A DNA stretch of 64,000 nucleotides from Echinococcus granulosus. Taxonomy: Eukaryota; Platyhelminthes; Cestoda; Cyclophyllidea; Taeniidae. Of the stretch, positions 57,801 through 64,000 are shown piece after piece; position 1 is the first letter of the stretch; each line of letters begins with the position of its first letter. The DNA is taken from contig NW_020170409.1 of assembly GCF_000524195.1 (NCBI RefSeq), forward strand, positions 70,261-134,260. Direction: 5' to 3'. Below the pieces are notes generated by a model. The model was not told the DNA's origin. It saw only the letters and a list, made by a program, of their open reading frames with translations, and made no database searches. The position numbers and the translations under genes were made by a program.

Positions 57801-60800
57801 TCACTGATGTATATTATCGAGGGCGTTATAAATGGGACAAATGAGGCCCCCTGAAAATCGATTCAGGCATTTTAAAAACCATTTTGATCCAAAAATTAGC
57901 AAAGCTTATCGGATTTAGTTAAAAAATCTTTCCTTCTATTCACGTACAGATACATTTACTGCATTCGTGATGAGAAATGTATTTCAATCCGTTTTTGCTC
58001 CCAACTAGCTAATAAATCTTGTAAATTTTAATGAGGCAATGATGAGTCTTACGAAACCGGTAAAAAACGATAACAGTCGTTTAATAGAATCATTTTTGAT
58101 AGACAGGTAGCCTGAAGTACTGATGAGACACTAAGACAGATCTCTACTTTACCTGGTAGAAGAAGTTTGGGTCAATAATGGCATCCCTTTCCCATACAAC
58201 ATCTCCTTTGCCCTCATCATTTAAGTCGTTTGGTAGACTGTTGCTGGTGGACGTGCCGGATGCCAGTTGCCGGAAGATGACACGAGTTCCACGCACAAAG
58301 TTCTTCCCAATTATGTAGAGCTCCGGTTGACTCCGCGCGTCCCCCTCCTTGATCGACATCCGGCATATCTCCGGTCCTCCTACGATTTGTGCTAAAGTAG
58401 ATGCTCAAACTTTTTAAGTGGATGCGCCTCCTGGGTACAACAATGACGTCTTTTGTACGACCAATCTAGAGTGAGTGTGAGCATGTGTACCCTTTTTGTC
58501 TCAATTTTATGGCATTATTAGGGCTTAAAGGTTGCGATAGCAAAAGTTATTTTGCGGAGTTATAATAGTTTTATTGGGCCTTCTGATGATGCAACTAATC
58601 TTCCAGAATGCAGAATGGCATCCTTGTTTACAACCTACATTTAAAATCAACTAAGAGAAATTAAATTTTGTTTTTTGGATTCTCCACGAACAAGCATCCA
58701 ATTAGTTACATCAAATCAGGACCTGCTTAGCAAGTTCCTTGTAATTAATGTCATGTTACCTGGTAGAAAAGAAGTTGATGCATTTGCGAATCCACCTTAG
58801 ACTGCTGTGCTTCGTCTGCTAATAGAGCTACAGAGGATTGAGCTTAAAGGGGGATGCAATGCTTCAATAGCTGGAATAATCATGCGGTGAGGTGATACCT
58901 CTGCCTATCAAGATGGTTCTTCACGCTTTTAGCGTGGCAGTCAATTTTCATTATTCTAGAAATGCATATGTATTCACAATTACTACTACTTCACAGATGC
59001 CTCTGATGCAACATCGTAACATGCATTCCACCAAGATCTTGAAGGCGAAACTTTTAATAAAATTGCAATAGAAAGTCTAGGAATTTATGTGTGTTTATTC
59101 TTTTTCGTCTACCACATAGGTGACAGTGTGATAATATTCGCCTGCTACAGTTATTCCATTAGCAAATAAGCCGCCACTGGTAAAAATGGGAGGAATGGAC
59201 GAAATGAATAGAGTTACACTTGCTAGGAAAAAATTAATCGTGAATTGGCATGGTGGCTGGAAGGCTTAAAAGTGGGATTTTACAGAAGAGTAACAAATCT
59301 ATCCAGTTTTGGGACATGACCTAAGCGAAAACAGATTTATCCACAAATTCTATTCGAATAGTGGCTAAATAGCAAAACTCAGAGATCTGGAACCCGCCTC
59401 GATTCAAGGAGCTTAGACTAAACAACGTGGATAGTTGAAGAGTATTAAATCACAATGTTAACCAACTTGTTCACCTATATTCAAACGAATTTTCCTCCTA
59501 ATATGGCTTCAATGTAGAATATTATTAGAACTTCTACAACATTAGGAGAACGGGATTCGCCGTTTAATTTTTTCAGTCATGAATCTTACCCACGTAACCT
59601 ATATTCACTATATTTCCTCCGTTCTTTTTTACCCTGCATTTTCAAGACACCTGGTTAAGGGTCAAATGGTCCAAGTGGAAGTGTAACGGCTGGGATCTAG
59701 AAGATCGACGCTCAAGACATGACATGGGCTACGTAGCATATCAGTTTTTTTCGTGTAAACCTTGTATTTCGTCCGTGCTTCCGGTCATTTAGCCTTCTCC
59801 TACAGTCATGATACAGGTGGATGTGCTTTTCAAAGTCTTTGGATATCATCAGTTAAGATACCTATCCAATGCCATCAGTGTGCATTACGAGTGGAGGGCT
59901 TACTGCAGCGAATGGGGTCACTGATGACTTGTACCACCCCTTCCACTCTATTTTCGTGGGAGAGGAGAAGAACTCTGTAGACAAGGCGTGCGGAGCTCGA
60001 CTTGGGCTTTATTGACCGACGCGCAACTTCGTCGCAGATCGGAGTGGAAGTCGGCTGCCCACGCTGGGTTGTGGAGGAAGGGGTAGTAGCGGTGGAGGCG
60101 GAGGTGGAAGTCGGGGGCTGAGCAAGACATGGAAAGCTAAGGAGCTTCTTTTGCTGCTCCTCCGACAACGACGCCATTCGCCGCTCCACATCGGAGTTGC
60201 GTAGCTTTACAAGTCCAACGAAATCTACACTAAAAAGGCAAGCAAAGTGGAGTTACATGCTGCCGATCTGGGGAAACAAACATGTTGAATTAGAATTCTA
60301 TCTGTTGGAATCGAGAATAACACAATCCAGTGTTAAATAGGATCAATTATTCCTATCTAGTATATATTACAAGAATCTGTTTCTTTCTGCCTACTAAGAA
60401 TTCGTGCACTGTTGCCCAAAGAAATACTTGTTTTTTTGGGAAAAATACACCATTACACCTTTCACCATCGATCGCAGAGTGGCTGAAAAGAATTGATTTG
60501 ATGGATGGATGGATGGATGAATGGCTAGACAGAGGGATGGGTGGATAGGGACCGATGGAGCACAACTCATAATCCACACAGGCAGAATTGCAAGACAGCA
60601 AAGAACTCCTCTAGTTAGGGCTGACCCTGCCTCGTCTCGCAAACAAGCCCAGCCCCACCCTACTAGCTGATTTGAGTACTCACCGTTAGCACAAAAAAGT
60701 AAATTAGTTATTTTTAAGACTGGCACACGCTCGCTAGTGCGTATTTATGTACGCACCAATGCAGATGTCAATGCCCGGTAAAAGGGCTGCGAGATATGCA

Positions 60801-63022
60801 GAAAACTGTCTAGTCACAGCAACATTTTTTGCCTTTCATTAAACCACCGGCGACAGAGAGAACCCTTTTTAAGTAGCCTTTCCGCTATCACTCACTGCTC
60901 GTTTGCAAAAGGGTGCAGCTGCTCCTTTTTACAAACTTGAAAAGTATCTGATTCCCTCAAGCTGACCTATCTGATTTGTTTATTCGGCTAATATGGAAGT
61001 ATGAAAACGTTGCTCCAAGCATAAGTGCGTCTGCAACAATTTAAAAATGTTTTTCGGATATCAACTTCAATAACAGTCGATGGTAAACTAAGACATTTCC
61101 TTGATTACACGTTCCTTTTTTATCTTCCGTAAGCCTCACAACCCAACACTATAACAATAATAATAATAGTAGCAATAATAATAACAACAATGTTTTCTGA
61201 CTCGTAGCAATCCTATGTCAGTACGACTTTTTTGCTTTCAGGCTGTATACGCAGAAAAACAAAGTTATTTCATCATTACTTAGGGCACGCAATTTGGTTA
61301 ACCACCTCGCACAAGCTTTCATTCCATAGGAACGAAATCTTCATATTCGTTAACTCAACAAATGCTAGTCAATAATGGCATTAGAATGAGTTATGGCAGG
61401 CAAGTCCAATGCCACACACAAACTAGGTGATTCTGAATGTCTAGCTAGTCAATACCTTCAATTCAACCTAACATGTGTCCTTAATCTTGAAAAGTTGATG
61501 CGGACAAGTCCGTCCACCCCAGTGTTTAGTTCTCTACTAGTTCATTAGCTCTTTAGCTGCCGGCATCACATGAAAGTGATACGTATTCTCTACCCCCTGG
61601 TTATACCTAATTGTGTCACGAACAGAGGTTGAACCGATAGTTGATGATAGATGGGAGGATACTCTTGGCTTGAGGATAATTGCACTTTCAACCTTTGGAA
61701 ATCTGAAATTGCTGGGCGGCGTTAATCTACCCTAGTATTAAATGACAAATATCCTTGAAAAATGGGAGTTTTTTTACAAACAAGTCTAGATTTCTCCATT
61801 TGTAATTCGCAGTCATCAAATATAGCCTATGGGAGCATTAATTACTCGTTAGTAGATCCTCCGCACATGAAACTCATTGACTAGTACTTCAGTGGCCCTT
61901 CCGAACGTGTTTAAAATGGTGGACGGGGTGGGCGCCCCACCAAATCAGCGTCTTATTTTGTCTACCACAGACGTATAGTGGGTGGAGAGTGCCTAGAGCA
62001 GCCTTGTAGTGTCAGATCATACCACACAGAACACGAGTTAATACGCCCTTTTGTTACAAAATGACAACAACACCACGTCTAACACTCAATTCCACTACAA
62101 GTCAGTTGAGGGAGGCGGTTTTCTGATATTCATGTCCCACTAAGCTTTTCAAAATCTTGAATTTGCAATGTTTTTAAGAGGAGTTTCAACCCAACGGCGC
62201 CAAATTACCATCCTTTAAAGGGTTAGAATTAGGGCTGAAGTTGGACTTAAATAATCGTATTTTAATATTTTTGCGATAAAATGTATAATGTGTTAAGGGT
62301 GCCATGAAATGCTAGTACGATCATCTCTTCGAGAATTTGTGAACATCAATAAGTTTACGTATTTATCCACAGAAACTGGTCAGAATTCCCGGTTCACACC
62401 ATCGAGCGATAAGTACAATCGCATTTCCATTTTTTCTGAAAAATCTTTGTGATATTACTTCTTATTAAGAAAGATAGCAACTTAGAATACACTCGGCACA
62501 CTCGAAAAATTCTATTCTAACTATGGGGGGTTAAATCTAGAATTAAAGTTCTACACACAGATATGTATGTGTGTACACCTAATATTATTAAAAATATTTA
62601 ATTAAATTTAGTTGATTTTAGGATGAATTCCTACAATTAGATCACCAGTGGGCATTAAAATTTTCAAGGATGCATCATTCATGCTAAAAATGAATCACTT
62701 CGTAAAACATATGCTGGCTGAATTCCAGATGTTGATTTCAATCAAGTTATCACATTTAAATGCTAAGCCCAAATAATCGTGGCGACATGCATTAATCATT
62801 GCCAAGTCACAGATCACAAGCAGGTTACCTCATCACACGATCCTCGGAGTTGGAGGTGAAAGGCACCTGCACAACTGTGGTGAAACCGTAGACGAGCTCA
62901 GAGCAGCCGCGGTTGCTTTTTGTGGAGACGAGGCAGACCTGGTAGAACATGTGTAGATGCGGGTCCGTAGACTCATTGGCTACGAATACTTGTACCATGG
63001 CAGGACCTGACCATCCTTGGAG
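52230..63022 (-). CDS. NFAT5-like Rel-homology transcription factor with tandem IPT domains (5'-truncated by window edge)
   Basis: NFAT proteins are DNA-binding nuclear regulators; the NFAT5 branch responds to osmotic stress. Exons on the minus strand: 63022-62829, 60229-59904, 58391-58153, 55973-55844, 54822-54584 and 52356-52230 (or through to a TAA at 52198). All join in frame. The first two give the distal Rel-homology DNA-binding half: VQVFVANES, HMFYQVCLVS, TTVVQV, then VDFVGLVKLRNSDVE and ARLVYRVLLLSHEN, which parallel human NFAT5 LQVFVGNDS, HGFYQACRVT, VDCVGILKLRNADVE and ARLVFRV. The third restores IRCTQ and ELYIIGKNFVRGTRVIFRQ (human ILCTQ, EVFLIGKNFLKGTKVIFQ). A low-complexity insert of about 45 residues splits the RHD between RNSDVE and ARLVYRV. 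Two consecutive IPT modules follow. The N-terminal half of the RHD, including the DNA recognition loop, lies off the right edge. Confidence 0.92.
55844..58391 (-). CDS. IPT/TIG module A (two exons, 58391-58153 and 55973-55844)
   Basis: This is the canonical NFAT dimerisation domain directly after the RHD. Exon 1 is 239 nt (two bases completing a Thr codon plus 79 codons) with GGPEICRMSIKEGD, ELYIIGKNFVRGTRVIFRQ and VVWERDAIIDPNFFYQ. Exon 2 is 130 nt with THLICKVPEYSG, SPLQVHVYIQTPTKAGRP and TFTYLP, donor T|GTAAGT in phase 1. The human NFAT5 counterparts are EVFLIGKNFLKGTKVIF, NHLIVKVPPY and QPFTYTP. Confidence 0.92.
59904..60229 (-). CDS. NFAT-like exon: RHD distal part with low-complexity insert
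   Basis: The acceptor is TTTTTAG|T and the donor TGCA|GTAAGC. It encodes VDFVGLVKLRNSDVERR, then an S/T/P-rich insert ([15 protein letters not shown] region), then SSSARLVYRVLLLSHENR and SDPIRC. The conserved blocks on both sides are those of NFAT; the insert is not in the human family members I know. Confidence 0.9.
60497..60530. repeat. (GATG)n microsatellite
   Basis: A short imperfect GATG tandem run (GATGGATGGATGGATGAATGG) inside an intron of the NFAT-like gene. Confidence 0.8.
61150..61192. repeat. AT-rich trinucleotide repeat (AAT/AAC/AGT)
   Basis: Imperfect run of ATA-ATA-ATA-GTA-GCA-ATA-ATA type units in an NFAT-like intron. Confidence 0.75.
62829..63022 (-). CDS. NFAT-like exon: RHD DNA-binding domain, middle part
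   Basis: The acceptor is GTTTCTAG|CTCCAAGG and the donor ATGAG|GTAACC. It encodes about 64 residues beginning LQGWSGPAMVQVFVANES, with HMFYQVCL. It joins in phase 2 to the next exon, giving RVMSVDFVGLVKLRN. The preceding RHD segment was not found up to 64000. Confidence 0.88.
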
Positions 63023-64000
63023 CTAGAAACCCACATTTAGTAAAAAGAATGACCATCCTTATCACTACTCTCTGCCATTAATTGGTTGATGGTCAGGTAG
63101 TTCTCTATCTGTGTTTTACTTTGTTTACTTTTGGCAGACTCACTACACAGTTGTGACACCAGTAGTTGGTAAGCCAAGTGTGGATAGAAACATCACTGAA
63201 CACGATCAACTTTGCAGCTCCAACATGTAAGATAGAGCTCACCGCTGCCTATCTGCAGTTAGTGAGCAGGTAGCCCCTCAATTTGGTATGCTTTTATAGG
63301 GGGTAGATTCAGGTGGCGAATCAGCTACTTAATTGAACGAAATTCACCAGTTATCTAAATTAATTTAGCAATTATTTATATAATTCACAGCATTTGAAAA
63401 TATTTTGACCGATTCAAAGGAATTTTTCCTCTATGGTCGGCATTTACTGCGGATGCTAGAGGCAAGTCTGGGCGATACTTATGTTTAAGGGCCCTATTCT
63501 TCAGGAAAGATTCAATAGGGTCAACATGAGCTTCTGATAGCAATTTAAGGGGTTCATTATCTTCATTTAAAATAAATTCGTCGTTTTAGAATGGAAATCT
63601 CTCCTGTCGTAAGAGGTTTCACTGCAGTGCTCAACATTTATCGAAATAGTTTACCCAGATCGGTACAAATTCCCAATAGCCAACCCTGTTCTTAGCATTA
63701 CATTTCGTCTTTGCTTTACATCCGAGGACTTCTTCGAATCGTGCGCTCTTGCACAGTGCGTTTTCACCAAAGCATAACGTCACGGTAACATATATTGCAT
63801 ATAATATCAATAACATTATTGCAAATCAAGCTTAAAAAGAAAACACCACAATATTGCAAATTTGGAACTGGTAAATTCGACCTCTGGAGAGCTTTCATTT
63901 ATAAACAGATTAAAATCACTGCAGTTTTACTTGTAAAACTTGGCTGACATTAGCAGAAATAAGCTGAGATGGGTAGAAAGGACCTATTCAAAAATTTTAA
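63023..64000. other. Intron of the NFAT-like gene at the right edge
   Basis: No further RHD exon was found on the minus strand. The upstream exon carrying the NFAT recognition loop must be beyond base 64000. The 61-codon minus frame at 63631-63816 does not resemble the family. Confidence 0.5.

Noticed and set aside
1..64000. CRISPR arrays, prokaryotic operons, tRNA or rRNA genes
   Set aside because: No regularly spaced direct repeats, no complete tRNA fold with both pol III boxes, and no rRNA-like sequence were seen.

Overview
This window is eukaryotic nuclear DNA, most likely from a parasitic flatworm; a cestode is my best guess and a trematode is possible. The evidence is spliced genes with animal-type proteins, very small introns (31-40 nt) at the 5' end of one gene with larger introns toward its 3' end (a pattern reported for schistosome genes), moderately AT-rich non-coding DNA and short dispersed repeats. 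There is no bacterial, plasmid, phage or CRISPR content.

Layout. (1) 0.98-8.8 kb, + strand: three apparently single-exon genes of no family I recognise (243, 1847 and about 282 aa). Short shared motifs suggest a tandem family of fast-diverging, mostly disordered proteins. (2) 8.8-16.8 kb: mostly non-coding, with coding-like fragments on + (13.1-14.4 and 16.4-16.7 kb) and one small minus-strand ORF followed by a poly(A) signal. (3) 16.86-22.98 kb, minus: a complete six-exon gene for XPB/ERCC3, the TFIIH translocase. (4) 24.41-26.41 kb, +: a complete nine-exon pyridoxal kinase gene, divergent from XPB. (5) 26.4-34.4 kb: no gene found; copies of a dispersed repeat. (6) 34.42-48.73 kb, minus: a five-exon cytospin/SPECC1L-like gene (coiled coils plus C-terminal calponin-homology domain). 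(7) 52.2-63.0 kb, minus: the 3' part of an NFAT5-like Rel-homology transcription factor; its 5' exons lie beyond the right edge.

The most notable observation is in the NFAT-like gene. The two-exon module encoding the IPT/TIG (dimerisation) domain occurs twice in tandem. The first exon is exactly 239 nt (79 complete codons) in both copies, the second is 130 versus 127 nt, and the intron phases agree. Both copies share a lineage-specific loop flanked by FRQ and VVWxRxAxxD. The second copy ends at a probable GC-AG donor.

The four recognised genes do not form one pathway: they cover transcription/repair (XPB), vitamin B6 salvage (PDXK), cytoskeletal organisation (SPECC1L) and stress/calcium-type transcriptional control (NFAT). 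All exon boundaries were read by eye from GT/GC...AG sites, reading frame and remembered homologous protein sequence; no search was run.
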